A DNA stretch of 64,000 bases from Gammaproteobacteria bacterium (GTDB taxonomy: Bacteria; Pseudomonadota; Gammaproteobacteria; Acidiferrobacterales; Sulfurifustaceae): positions 1 through 64,000 of the forward strand of contig JAOTWF010000005.1 in assembly GCA_029863005.1 (NCBI GenBank), in the 5' to 3' direction. Of this stretch, positions 51,423 through 60,882 are shown in pieces. Below the pieces are notes generated by a model, which ran no database searches, had not been told where the DNA came from, and saw only the letters and a program-made list of their open reading frames with translations. A program made the translations under genes and the position numbers. Numbering within the stretch: position 1 is the stretch's first letter; every line of letters starts with the position of its first letter.

Positions 51423-52266
51423 GTTTATCTTCCGCGAGCGGGTGGGTGGGAGGCAACAAGGTAATCAGGGCCTGCAATAGGTTGGCAAATACCATCCAGA
51501 GCGAACGCGTCAGCAAAGACAAGCTGTCGGCGGGCGTGGATGCCGTCACTTCGGCATGCGGTTGCTCGATGGCACGGTGCAATACCGTAAATTCCAGTGC
51601 ACCGATGAAGCGTTCTTGGCGTTCCAGCACCGGCAGGGCATGATATTCCTTCCAGCCTTGATGTTGGTGTGCCGCGGCCAGCGAGGCGCGCGCACTTAAG
51701 CGATGCCGGACTGACTGCATGGATTGCGCCACGGTGGTACCGCGCCCGGCGCGCAGCAAATCTGTTATCGCGGCCATCCCCTTCAGACGCCAGTCGGCAT
51801 CAACCACGTAAAGATACGTTCCGGCTGATTCCGGCGACTGGCGTAATCGCTCGAGCGCCTCGCTGGCGGGTGTCTCCGGTGTGACGGCGAGGCAATGCGT
51901 GTTAATCCAGGCGCCGACCGTATCTTCCGGATAGGTGAGCAACAAGCGGAACGCGAGCGCCGCGGTAGTCGGCAGTTGCGCGATCAGCTGATCGCGCCGC
52001 GGTTGTCTGACGTAACGCAGCACGGCGGATCCCGTCTGGGCGTCGAGATCGCGCACGAGACCGGCGGCGGTCTCGTCGTCGAGTTGTTCCAGGCAACGTG
52101 CCGCCGAGGTCGGAAGCATGTGACGCAGCACCGGCGCACCGAGCCGTACCGGCAGCAGTTTCAGGAACGCCGAGGTGTCATCGGTCGGAAGATGCTCCAG
52201 CACCCGCGCGGCATCGCCCGGGTGGCTTTCCACGAACGACAGAGAGAGTTCACGGGTGCGAGCCAT
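51409..52266 (-). CDS. MgtE-N/CBS-like protein lacking the transporter domain
   Basis: 285 aa; MgtE-N-like repeats (HPGDAARVLEHLPTDDTSAFLKLLPVRLGAPVLRHM), CBS-like region; only a short C-terminal hydrophobic segment. Overlaps mgtE by 14 bp. Confidence 0.8.
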   Translation of the reverse strand: MARTRELSLSFVESHPGDAARVLEHLPTDDTSAFLKLLPVRLGAPVLRHMLPTSAARCLEQLDDETAAGLVRDLDAQTGSAVLRYVRQPRRDQLIAQLPTTAALAFRLLLTYPEDTVGAWINTHCLAVTPETPASEALERLRQSPESAGTYLYVVDADWRLKGMAAITDLLRAGRGTTVAQSMQSVRHRLSARASLAAAHQHQGWKEYHALPVLERQERFIGALEFTVLHRAIEQPHAEVTASTPADSLSLLTRSLWMVFANLLQALITLLPPTHPLAEDKHGEP

Positions 52267-53125
52267 CTTGTCCGCCCATCAGCAGTACAATGGGCTCCTC
52301 GTTGTAAATTTTGGCCGGCAAGTTGACGCGGCCATCCGCCGTTTCCAGAACAATCGCCGTGGCGGTGAATTCCAGGATGCGCCCCTCGAAGTGGCCGATG
52401 CGCACCGACTGGCCGACGCGAAATTGCTGCTGAAGGTAATGCGCCCCGATGAGATTGCTGACATAGGTCCGTGACCCCAGGCTCAATGCCAGCGCCAATC
52501 CGCCGAGCAGGGCACTCGCCAGCACCGTGACCATGATGACGAGGAATGTGACCTTGATGCCGATCTGGTCGGCGCCGATGACCACCGCCGTGATCAGTAT
52601 CACGAGCTGCGACACGCGGCCGAGCAGCATGCGCTGGCTGTCACCCACCGGGGCAGTGGTGGTGACCACGTCGCGCACCAGGGCGCTCAACAGGAAGCCG
52701 GCCAGCACGATCAGGCCACCGGTCAATAGCGTAGGGAGATAGGCGACGACGCGATTGAGCCAGCCCAGAAACGCATCGAGCCCCAGCACCTGGGTGGCGG
52801 CAGTCAGGAAGAACAGGACGGTGACCCAGAAGACAATGCTGCCCAGTACGTCGGCCGACGCCGAGAGGAGTCCCGGCCGATCGCCATAACGCGTGGACAA
52901 GCGGCGCATCGCATGGTCTAGGAGGTGGATGAGTCGTACCGTCAGCGCGCGCAGCAGTTTGCCCACGAGCCAGCCGGCAAAGATTAATAACAGCGCGCCG
53001 ATGAAATTGGGGAGGTTTTCGCCCAGACGCTCCGTCAGGCCGCTGAAGGCCTTGTCGATCGTTGTGCGCCATTCTGAAAAGGAATTCATAGTCATCCTTC
53101 GCGCTGCGCCGTGAGGGAGTGCCAT
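52250..53125 (-). CDS. MscS-like mechanosensitive ion channel family protein
   Basis: 291 aa; several TM helices; LALALSLGSRTYVSNLIGAHYLQQQFRVGQSVRIGHFEGRILEFTATAIVLETADGRVNLPAKIYNEEPIVLL. Confidence 0.85.
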   Translation of the reverse strand: MALPHGAARRMTMNSFSEWRTTIDKAFSGLTERLGENLPNFIGALLLIFAGWLVGKLLRALTVRLIHLLDHAMRRLSTRYGDRPGLLSASADVLGSIVFWVTVLFFLTAATQVLGLDAFLGWLNRVVAYLPTLLTGGLIVLAGFLLSALVRDVVTTTAPVGDSQRMLLGRVSQLVILITAVVIGADQIGIKVTFLVIMVTVLASALLGGLALALSLGSRTYVSNLIGAHYLQQQFRVGQSVRIGHFEGRILEFTATAIVLETADGRVNLPAKIYNEEPIVLLMGGQDGSHP

Positions 53126-53194
53126 TCCTGGCAGGCGATCAAGGTATGCGAACCATAGGAGCGGCGCAAGCCCATCGACAGCGGTATGGCGGCG

Positions 53195-54346
53195 CTAGAA
53201 CATGGCAACCAGGTTATTGAGATAGCGGAAACCGGTATCCGTTGGTCGCATTGTTTCAATGTCCCAGGTAATCAATCCTTTTTGTTCCGCCTCCTGCAAG
53301 GGCCTGGCCGCCACCGAAATGGGCAGGCCGGTTCGCTCCGCGAACAGGCGCGAGGGAAACCCGCGGTTTAGTCGCAGGGCATTCATCATGAATTCGGTCA
53401 CGGTGTGCTGACGCGAAAGCGGCTGCTCGCCACCGATGTTTTCTGGCGCGCCGGCGGTACGAAGATATTCATTTGGCTGTTTCACTTTCCACAGCCGGGT
53501 AATGCCACCCGCCTGCGTAATCTTGGCGTGCGCGCCGGCGCCGATACCAAGGTAATCTCCGAACTCCCAATAGTTGAGATTGTGTCGGCACTCGAAGCCT
53601 TTCCGGGCGTAGGCCGAGACCTCGTATTGCCGGTAACCGGCCGCCGCCAGTTTGGTTTGTAACTGGATTTGCATCTCGCCAATGCTGTCATCGTCCGGAA
53701 GCTTTGGCGGGTGTGCGTGGAACAGGGTGTTGGGTTCAATAGTGAGCTGGTAAACAGAGAGATGGCTCGGTTCGAGTTCAATCGCCCTTCGGATGTCCGC
53801 GAGCGCCTCTTCCACCGACTGCTGCGGCAGGCCGAACATCAGGTCGAGATTGAAATTGTCAAAACCCGCCGCACGTGCGGCCTCGGCCGCGCGCAGCGCT
53901 TCCTCGCGACCATGAATGCGGCCCAGCGCCTTCAGTTTGGTTTCGTCAAAACTTTGAATACCGATGGACAGCCGATTGATCCCGGCCGCACGGAATCCTT
54001 TGAATCGATCAAGCTCGAACGTGCCGGGATTGGCCTCGAGGGTGATTTCAATGTTTTGATCCAACGGCAGTCGCGCCCGCAGGCCCGATAAGAGACGGTC
54101 GATGGATTCAGGGGAAAACAAACTCGGGGTGCCGCCGCCGATGAAGATGGAATACACCGGCCGTCCCCAGACGCGCGGCAAGTCCTGCTCCAGGTCGCGC
54201 AGCAGGGCATCGATATATTCCCGCTCCGGAATTTCTTGCCGTGCCTCGTGCGAATTGAAATCGCAATACGGGCATTTCCGCACACACCACGGGATGTGCA
54301 CGTACAGCGACAGCGGCGGAAGGGTGGCGAATTGCTGCATGGTCAC
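53195..54346 (-). CDS. hemW: Radical SAM heme chaperone HemW
   Basis: 383 aa; LYVHIPWCVRKCPYCDFNSH radical SAM cluster motif; IFIGGGTPSL. Confidence 0.96.
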   Translation of the reverse strand: MTMQQFATLPPLSLYVHIPWCVRKCPYCDFNSHEARQEIPEREYIDALLRDLEQDLPRVWGRPVYSIFIGGGTPSLFSPESIDRLLSGLRARLPLDQNIEITLEANPGTFELDRFKGFRAAGINRLSIGIQSFDETKLKALGRIHGREEALRAAEAARAAGFDNFNLDLMFGLPQQSVEEALADIRRAIELEPSHLSVYQLTIEPNTLFHAHPPKLPDDDSIGEMQIQLQTKLAAAGYRQYEVSAYARKGFECRHNLNYWEFGDYLGIGAGAHAKITQAGGITRLWKVKQPNEYLRTAGAPENIGGEQPLSRQHTVTEFMMNALRLNRGFPSRLFAERTGLPISVAARPLQEAEQKGLITWDIETMRPTDTGFRYLNNLVAMF

Positions 54347-54399
54347 ACGGAAACAGGAAAGGAGTGCGAATTATACCTCCGGACGTTGTTGACGCGGGA

Positions 54400-55317
54400 T
54401 CACGTCCGCAGGCTCGGGGCGGCGATGGCCTTGGGCCGCGCGATGCTGACCAGGATGACGCCGATCAGTATGACCACCATGCCCGCCAGCTGTTTGCCGC
54501 TGAGTGCTTCCTGCAATATCACCCAGCCGAGCACCACCGCCACGAGCGGATTGATGTAGGCATAGGTCCCGAGTGCCGCGGGACTGACTTCGTGCAACAG
54601 CCACACGTAGGCGGCGAAGGCGAAACAGGAACCAAACACGATCAGAAAACCGAGTGCCGCCAGCGCCTCCCTCGACCAGCTCCAACGCGCGGCCTCCCCA
54701 AGGGGAAAGCCGATACCGCAAAAGACGAGACCCGCGATCAGGGATTGCATGGCCGCGACCATGAGTGGTGCGGTGGTCAGCCGGCCACGCTTAGCCACCA
54801 TGGAACCGGCGGCCCACAGGGGGCAGGCCGCGAAAACCGCGAGCTGCGCCCCGAAGTGTTCCAGCGAAAATCCCCGCTCCGGCATCATCAATAAAGCGAC
54901 ACCGAAGAATCCAATCGTCAAACCGAGCACGGTGCGCGCCCCCAGTTTCTGGCCGGATGAACCGATCGTCCCGAAGCCCGCGAGCCACAGTGCCACCGTC
55001 GCGACGATCAATGCCGCCTGGTTCGAGGTTACCCATTGCTCACCCCAGACCACGAGGCCATTGGCACCGAACAGCATCAGTAAGCCCGAAATCGCAATCG
55101 TACGCCATTCGCGAAACTCCGTTGGAAATTTCTGCCCGCGCCAACGCGCGTACAGTGCCAGCAGGATCCCTGCCACCACAAATCGCGACCCGGCAAACAG
55201 CACAGGCGGCAATTGCTGCACGCCAACCCGGATCGCTAAATAAGTCGAACCCCAGATGATATACACCGCCGCGAAGGCGATGATGACTTTAGTCCGCCAT
55301 GCGGCATCATGTTCCAT
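54400..55317 (-). CDS. EamA/DMT family transporter
   Basis: 305 aa; 10 TM pattern; AVYIIWGSTYLAIRVGVQQLPPVLFAGSRF; YINPLVAVVLGWVILQE. Confidence 0.92.
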   Translation of the reverse strand: MEHDAAWRTKVIIAFAAVYIIWGSTYLAIRVGVQQLPPVLFAGSRFVVAGILLALYARWRGQKFPTEFREWRTIAISGLLMLFGANGLVVWGEQWVTSNQAALIVATVALWLAGFGTIGSSGQKLGARTVLGLTIGFFGVALLMMPERGFSLEHFGAQLAVFAACPLWAAGSMVAKRGRLTTAPLMVAAMQSLIAGLVFCGIGFPLGEAARWSWSREALAALGFLIVFGSCFAFAAYVWLLHEVSPAALGTYAYINPLVAVVLGWVILQEALSGKQLAGMVVILIGVILVSIARPKAIAAPSLRT

Positions 55318-55408
55318 CGCGCTATTCTACTTGTTATTTATTGAGCGGCCTGCGGCCACACTTGTGGGTCAGCCACCCAGAAGTGATACGCGGGCAAAGC
55401 CCGCTCGA

Positions 55409-56011
55409 CTAAAGGTGTGCATTCCCCAAAGCCGAAACCAGCGCCCTCAAGGCCTGCCCCCGATGACTCAATTTATTTTTCTCTTCCACCGGCAATTCGG
55501 CCGAAGAGCATTTGTGTGTTGGAACATAAAAAACCGGATCATAACCAAAACCGTTCTCGCCCCGTGGTTCCAATAAAATTCTTCCCTCCCAAGTACCCTG
55601 GCAGATGACCGGGGTGGGATCGAATTCATGCCGCAGGTACACCATCAGGCACTGAAAGCGCGCGGTGCGCTCCTTCTCGGAGATGCCTACCAGATCGGCG
55701 AGCAGTTTCATCAGGTTCTGTTCATCGGTCGCGTCCTTGCCCGCGTAACGCGCCGAGTAGATCCCGGGAGCCCCATTGAGATAATCCACTTCGATACCGG
55801 AATCATCCGCAATGGCAGGCAGGCCGGTATGGTGTGCGGCGTTGCGCGCCTTGATCAGGGCGTTTTCAACGAACGTCAGGCCGGTTTCATCGGCGTCCGG
55901 CACGTGGTAATCGGTTTGTGGAACAACGGTGAGCGCGAGGGTGGTTAAGATCTGATTGATCTCGCGCAGCTTGCCGGGGTTGCTGCTGGCGAGGACGACG
56001 GTTTTGCTCAC
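55409..56011 (-). CDS. rdgB: XTP/dITP diphosphatase (RdgB/HAM1)
   Basis: 200 aa; VLASSNPGKLREINQIL; ADDSGIEVDYLNGAPGIYSARYAG; ENGFGYDPVFYVP. Confidence 0.96.
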   Translation of the reverse strand: MSKTVVLASSNPGKLREINQILTTLALTVVPQTDYHVPDADETGLTFVENALIKARNAAHHTGLPAIADDSGIEVDYLNGAPGIYSARYAGKDATDEQNLMKLLADLVGISEKERTARFQCLMVYLRHEFDPTPVICQGTWEGRILLEPRGENGFGYDPVFYVPTHKCSSAELPVEEKNKLSHRGQALRALVSALGNAHL

Positions 56012-56114
56012 AGCCGCCTCCGTAATTCCGCAGAAAAAGCAATGCCTTCTTGTCGGCGTCCTGCGGCCTTCGCCGGTCGCATCCCCACCTGCGGTGGGGC
56101 CCCTGCTCTGCGGC

Positions 56115-56837
56115 TCATGCCGCTACGCCGAGGGCTTTTTTCTGCTGTGCGATGAGTTCCCGGATACCGGCTTGCGCCAATTTCGTCATCGCCAGCATGT
56201 CCTCGAGGCTGAAGGTTTTGCTTTCGGCGGTGCCCTGGATCTCGATGAAGCCGCCGCCATCGTCCATGACGAAATTCATGTCGGTACCGGCATTCGAATC
56301 CTCGGCGTAATCGAGGTCCAGCACCGCCTCGCCGCCGAAGATGCCGGTGGAGACGGAGGCGACCAAATGACGTAAAGGATCGTTGGTGATCAATCCACGT
56401 TTGCGCATATGGTGGATGGCGTCCACCAGCGCCACACAACCACCGGTGATCGAAGCGGTGCGTGTGCCGCCGTCGGCCTGAATGACATCGCAGTCGACGG
56501 TGAACGTGCGCTCGCCCAGTTGTTTCATGTCCACCGCCGCGCGCAACGCGCGCCCGATGAGGCGCTGGATTTCCAGAGTGCGTCCGCCCTGCTTGCCCGC
56601 GGCGGCTTCACGGTTCATGCGGCTGCCGGTGGAGCGCGGCAGCATGCCGTACTCCGCCGTGACCCAACCCTGGCTCTTGCCCTTGAGAAAGTTCGGAACC
56701 TTTTCATCGACGCTGACGTTGCATAACACGCGCGTCTCACCGAACTCGATGAGCACCGAGCCTTCGGCGTGCTTGGTGTAATTTCGGGTGATCCGGATGT
56801 CGCGTAACTGTTCGGGTCGGCGTCCGCTGGGTCGCAT
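56115..56837 (-). CDS. rph: Ribonuclease PH
   Basis: 240 aa; [43 protein letters not shown]. Confidence 0.97.
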   Translation of the reverse strand: MRPSGRRPEQLRDIRITRNYTKHAEGSVLIEFGETRVLCNVSVDEKVPNFLKGKSQGWVTAEYGMLPRSTGSRMNREAAAGKQGGRTLEIQRLIGRALRAAVDMKQLGERTFTVDCDVIQADGGTRTASITGGCVALVDAIHHMRKRGLITNDPLRHLVASVSTGIFGGEAVLDLDYAEDSNAGTDMNFVMDDGGGFIEIQGTAESKTFSLEDMLAMTKLAQAGIRELIAQQKKALGVAA

Positions 56838-56890
56838 CGCTAAGTGTGCTTCAAGAGTGGGAAACGCCGCGAAGTTTAGCAGGTTAAGGG

Positions 56891-57841
56891 TTAAGCCTCG
56901 AACTTCTTGAGAAAATCTTCAATCTCCTGGATGCGTTCTTGTAACGGCTTTTTCCGGTCATCATTAGCATCCTCGGTCAGGGCCGCGGGTTTTTGCGCCG
57001 GGCGCCTGACGATGCGCGGGAGATGGTGCCGGGCCTCTTCGCGCAGTTTCTCCTCGTCGATCTCAAGCGCCGTGTTGCCTTGCAGCGGCGCGCTCTTCGA
57101 GATCGCATCCTCCCAGCGCAGGCATATTGCGCTGACGTTGTCGCAACCCTGTTTCATTTTGCGTACCGCGTCATTGAGCATGTTCTCTACCGCCTCATCC
57201 AGTGCCGGGGCTTTCAGGTAACGCGTGATCTCCTCGGGAGTGAATGCCTCCCACAGGCCGTCGGAGCAGACGAGCAGCATGTCGCCCGGCTGCAGCAGGG
57301 TTTCCTCGCCCATGCTGATCTTGGGCTTGATCCCGCCGCCGAGGCAGTTGAGTAGGTGGCTCTTTTGAGGATGCTCAAGCATTTCCTCTTCCGTCAACAG
57401 CCCCCCCTGGTGCATTTCCTCGATGGCGGTGTGGTCCTGGGTGCGCAGCAGAACATGATTCTGGCGTATCAGGTAAAGGCGGCTGTCGCCCACATGCGCC
57501 CAGTAGGCATAGCCGTTCTGGACCAGGCAGACCACACAGGTCGTGCGTGGATCCATCGGCGGCAGCGCGGCTTGCCCGTGCGCGATGATGGCGTGATGCG
57601 CCTGCAGAATACCGAGCGCGAGAAACGCCGAGGGCCGTTCAATCATGGGTTGACGCAGCGACTGAAAGCCGTGCATCATCGTTTGCACCAAGATTTCCGA
57701 CGCCACCTCACCGCCACGATGCCCGCCGAGACCGTCGGCCACTGCTAGCAACACGGCGTTGTCACGCTCGGCGTATCCCACTCGGTCCTCGTTGGTCGCA
57801 CGCGCTCCCCGCAGGCTGTATTGGGTGATTTGATATTTCAT
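56891..57841 (-). CDS. PP2C-family Ser/Thr protein phosphatase
   Basis: 316 aa; [60 protein letters not shown]. Confidence 0.94.
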   Translation of the reverse strand: MKYQITQYSLRGARATNEDRVGYAERDNAVLLAVADGLGGHRGGEVASEILVQTMMHGFQSLRQPMIERPSAFLALGILQAHHAIIAHGQAALPPMDPRTTCVVCLVQNGYAYWAHVGDSRLYLIRQNHVLLRTQDHTAIEEMHQGGLLTEEEMLEHPQKSHLLNCLGGGIKPKISMGEETLLQPGDMLLVCSDGLWEAFTPEEITRYLKAPALDEAVENMLNDAVRKMKQGCDNVSAICLRWEDAISKSAPLQGNTALEIDEEKLREEARHHLPRIVRRPAQKPAALTEDANDDRKKPLQERIQEIEDFLKKFEA

Positions 57842-57854
57842 GTTGCGGTTGGCA

Positions 57855-58787
57855 TCACCAGGGAAATTTGTGTTTCAGCCGCTCAATCAGCGTTTCCGGC
57901 TTCGGCGCCGGCTGCTCGGAGGGTTCCCGGTTGAAAATATCGAGCAGGGCATCCACGTTTTGCGGGCGCGAGAACTGGTCCATCTGCAGGCACCAGTCGA
58001 TGGCCTCCAGAAGCTGGCGTGAGTAGTACGTCGAAAATTGGCGCACCGCGGGTTTGTAGCTGTCCTTCTCGGCGCGCTTCGTCGCTGGCGGTGGAGCCTT
58101 ACCGCACAGGCAGGCCCACATGGTGGCGCCGACGGCATAGAGATCGGTCCACGGTCCAATGTGGCCGCGCACGTGTTGTTCGATGGGTGCAAACCCGCGC
58201 GTGAGTGTATGCGGTAGCGCGCGCCGCTCGTTGACAAACGCCGACTGCGCGGCGCCGAAATCAAGCAGCAAGGGCGACCCTCCCGGCCGCAGGTAAACGT
58301 TCGCCGGCTTGATGTCGAGGTGCAGCATGTGATGATTGTGCAGTTCCCGCAGGCCGGTCAGCAGCGGAGGGAACACGGTGCGAATAAATTTCTCGCTCAT
58401 GCGCCCGTTGTGGCGCTTGATGTACCAGCGCAGGTCCTTGCCGTCCTCGTAGTTCATCACCATGTAAACGGTGTTGTTTTCGCGAAAAAAATCCGTGACA
58501 CGCACAATGTTGGGATGCCGGATCTTCGACAACGCCTTGGCCTCGTCGAAGAAACGCTTCATGCCGGTGTTGAAGTTATTGGTGGTTTGGTTCGACAGGC
58601 TTTCGACGGTCTCTCCGTCAATGCGCGCGATCTGTTTGTCCGGCAGGTATTCCTTGATAACCACCCACTTCCCGGTCTGGGTATTGCGGGCAAGATAGAC
58701 GATGCTGAAACCACCACCGCCGATGGTTTTGGCGATGCGGTAATGGTGCAACATGTAGCCCTCGGTCAGGGCATTATCGATATTCAT
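57855..58787 (-). CDS. Serine/threonine protein kinase
   Basis: 310 aa; IGGGGFSIVYLARN, WVVIKEYLP, HLDIKPANVYL, LLDFGAAQ. Confidence 0.93.
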   Translation of the reverse strand: MNIDNALTEGYMLHHYRIAKTIGGGGFSIVYLARNTQTGKWVVIKEYLPDKQIARIDGETVESLSNQTTNNFNTGMKRFFDEAKALSKIRHPNIVRVTDFFRENNTVYMVMNYEDGKDLRWYIKRHNGRMSEKFIRTVFPPLLTGLRELHNHHMLHLDIKPANVYLRPGGSPLLLDFGAAQSAFVNERRALPHTLTRGFAPIEQHVRGHIGPWTDLYAVGATMWACLCGKAPPPATKRAEKDSYKPAVRQFSTYYSRQLLEAIDWCLQMDQFSRPQNVDALLDIFNREPSEQPAPKPETLIERLKHKFPW

Positions 58788-58921
58788 GACTTCCGGTTCA
58801 TTCCTGGCCGACGGGCGGGAGCCGCCTTCGGCGTTTCTATCTTTAGATTATATATGCCCGGATTCGACAGGCAGAGGCTGGGTTTCGCCACTGCTGGATT
58901 AGGGTTACCATCCGACCCGCC

Positions 58922-59812
58922 ATGAAATCCGGTAAAACACCGCCCCAGACCACCAGCATGACCGCCTTTGCCCGGCATGAAGCGGCCGTGCCCTGGGGTG
59001 TGCTCACGTGGGAGCTGCGCTCGGTTAATCACCGCTATCTCGATATCGCCCTGCGCCTGCCGGAGGAGCTGCGCTCACTTGAACCGCGCGGGCGCGAAAT
59101 AATCAACGCGCATCTCTCCCGCGGTAAGGTAGATGGCACCCTGCGCTATCAGCCGAACGAAGCCGTGGCCGGGGCAATCGAAATGAGCGCGGAACAGGTA
59201 CAGCGCCTGCTGGCCGCCTCGGATCACCTGCGAAGCTTAGCGCCTGATGTCGCACCCCTGCGTGCCGTTGACATACTGCGCTGGCCCGGCGTGATCAAGG
59301 CACCACCGCTGGATGTCGAGAGCTTAGGCGCGGCCGCGTTGGAGGCGTTGTCTACGACACTGACAGAGCTGGTTGTGACACGAAACCGTGAAGGCGCACG
59401 TCTGCAGGAGTACATGCTGGCGCGCTTGCAATCCATGGAAGAGATGGCAGAAAAGGCAAAAACGCTGTCCCCCGAAGCCGCGCGGTTGTTCCGAGAACGG
59501 TTGGAAGCGCGCCTGAAAGAGTTGAAGCAACAGCTCGATTCCGCGCGCCTGGAACAGGAGATTGTCCTGTTTGCGCAGAAGGCGGATGTCACCGAGGAGA
59601 TTGACCGTCTCACGGCACACTTCGCCGAAATCCGGCGCGTGTTCACTCAGCCCGGTCCCGTCGGCCGTCGGCTCGACTTTCTGATGCAGGAATTGAACCG
59701 CGAAGCCAATACCCTTTCGTCCAAGTCCACTGACACGCGCCTGACCAACATTGCGGTCGAACTCAAGGTACTGATCGAGCAGATGCGCGAGCAGGTCCAG
59801 AACATTGAGTAA
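58922..59812 (+). CDS. yicC: YicC family protein (endoribonuclease YicC-like)
   Basis: 296 aa; MTAFARHEAAVPWGVLTWELRSVNHRYLDIALRLPEELR; GRRLDFLMQELNREANTLSSKSTD. Confidence 0.96.
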   Translation: MKSGKTPPQTTSMTAFARHEAAVPWGVLTWELRSVNHRYLDIALRLPEELRSLEPRGREIINAHLSRGKVDGTLRYQPNEAVAGAIEMSAEQVQRLLAASDHLRSLAPDVAPLRAVDILRWPGVIKAPPLDVESLGAAALEALSTTLTELVVTRNREGARLQEYMLARLQSMEEMAEKAKTLSPEAARLFRERLEARLKELKQQLDSARLEQEIVLFAQKADVTEEIDRLTAHFAEIRRVFTQPGPVGRRLDFLMQELNREANTLSSKSTDTRLTNIAVELKVLIEQMREQVQNIE

Positions 59813-60413
59813 CGAAGGTCGGCTGTTCATCTTTTCTGCCGCTTCCGGGACCGGTAAAACGAGTCTCGCCAAGGCGCTGGTGCAGCAGATGCCGGAGGCG
59901 GCGTTCTCGGTGTCGCACACCACGCGCGCGCCACGGCCGGGCGAGGAGCAAGGCGTGCATTATTATTTTGTTAACCAGGCGCAGTTCGACGAGATGGTGG
60001 CGGCCGATCGGTTTCTCGAACACGCTAAGGTCTTCGGCCATTCCTACGGGACCTCGCGCGCGGCGACGGAAAATCTGCGGCGGCAAGGCAAGCACATCAT
60101 TTTCGATATCGACTGGCAAGGCGCGCGTGCCATCAAGGAAAAAATGCCGGAAGCGGTCAGCATTTTTATTCTGCCCCCCTCGCGTGCGGCACTCGAAGAA
60201 CGCCTGACCGGCCGGGGTCAAGATGCGCCCGAGGTCATCGCCCGGCGCATGCGTGAGGCGGTGTCTGAGATCAGTCACTATAAGGAATTCGACCATCTGG
60301 TGGTGAACGATGACTTCGAGGCGGCGCTGGCTGACCTCAAGGCCATCATCCTCGGGGAAGGCCGCCCGCGGACGGTCCGGGTGGATATGAATACCTTGCT
60401 CTCCGGGGGCTAG
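59805..60413 (+). CDS. gmk: Guanylate kinase
   Basis: 202 aa; GRLFIFSAASGTGKTSLAKALV; VSHTTRAPRPGEEQGVHYYFV. Confidence 0.97.
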   Translation: MSNEGRLFIFSAASGTGKTSLAKALVQQMPEAAFSVSHTTRAPRPGEEQGVHYYFVNQAQFDEMVAADRFLEHAKVFGHSYGTSRAATENLRRQGKHIIFDIDWQGARAIKEKMPEAVSIFILPPSRAALEERLTGRGQDAPEVIARRMREAVSEISHYKEFDHLVVNDDFEAALADLKAIILGEGRPRTVRVDMNTLLSGG

Positions 60414-60576
60414 CAACGGGCCAAGTGGCAAAAACCGCCCTATATCAGTAAGATGCAGTACAGCCCCTGTTCCTGGCCCTTCCCAGTTCTGGCAGGAGTC
60501 GGGGCGCGTGCTTTAGTTTTATGTGAAACCCTGCGGCGAAACCGCGTTTCCTTATTGAAGATTGAGGTATTTAGGT

Positions 60577-60882
60577 ATGGCTCGTATCACGGTAGAAGAT
60601 TGTCTGGACAACGTCGATAACCGCTTCCAGCTCGTGCTGGTGGCCACGCGCCGCGCGCGTCAGCTGATCAATGGCGCGGATTCACATGTTCCGCGGGAAA
60701 ACGACAAACCCACGGTCATTGCGCTGCGCGAGATCGCCGACGGTTACGTGACCAACGCCATCCTGGACGAAGAAGCGCTGCCAGCCGGACTCGAGGCCGA
60801 TGAAAACACAGCCGACCAAGCCCAAACAGGCGGGCTCGATAGCAGCCCGGCCCCCGACAAAGAGGGCGGAATCGAAGCCTGA
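60577..60882 (+). CDS. rpoZ: DNA-directed RNA polymerase omega subunit
   Basis: [33 protein letters not shown] 60577 in ORF 60562-60882. Confidence 0.97.
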   Translation: MARITVEDCLDNVDNRFQLVLVATRRARQLINGADSHVPRENDKPTVIALREIADGYVTNAILDEEALPAGLEADENTADQAQTGGLDSSPAPDKEGGIEA

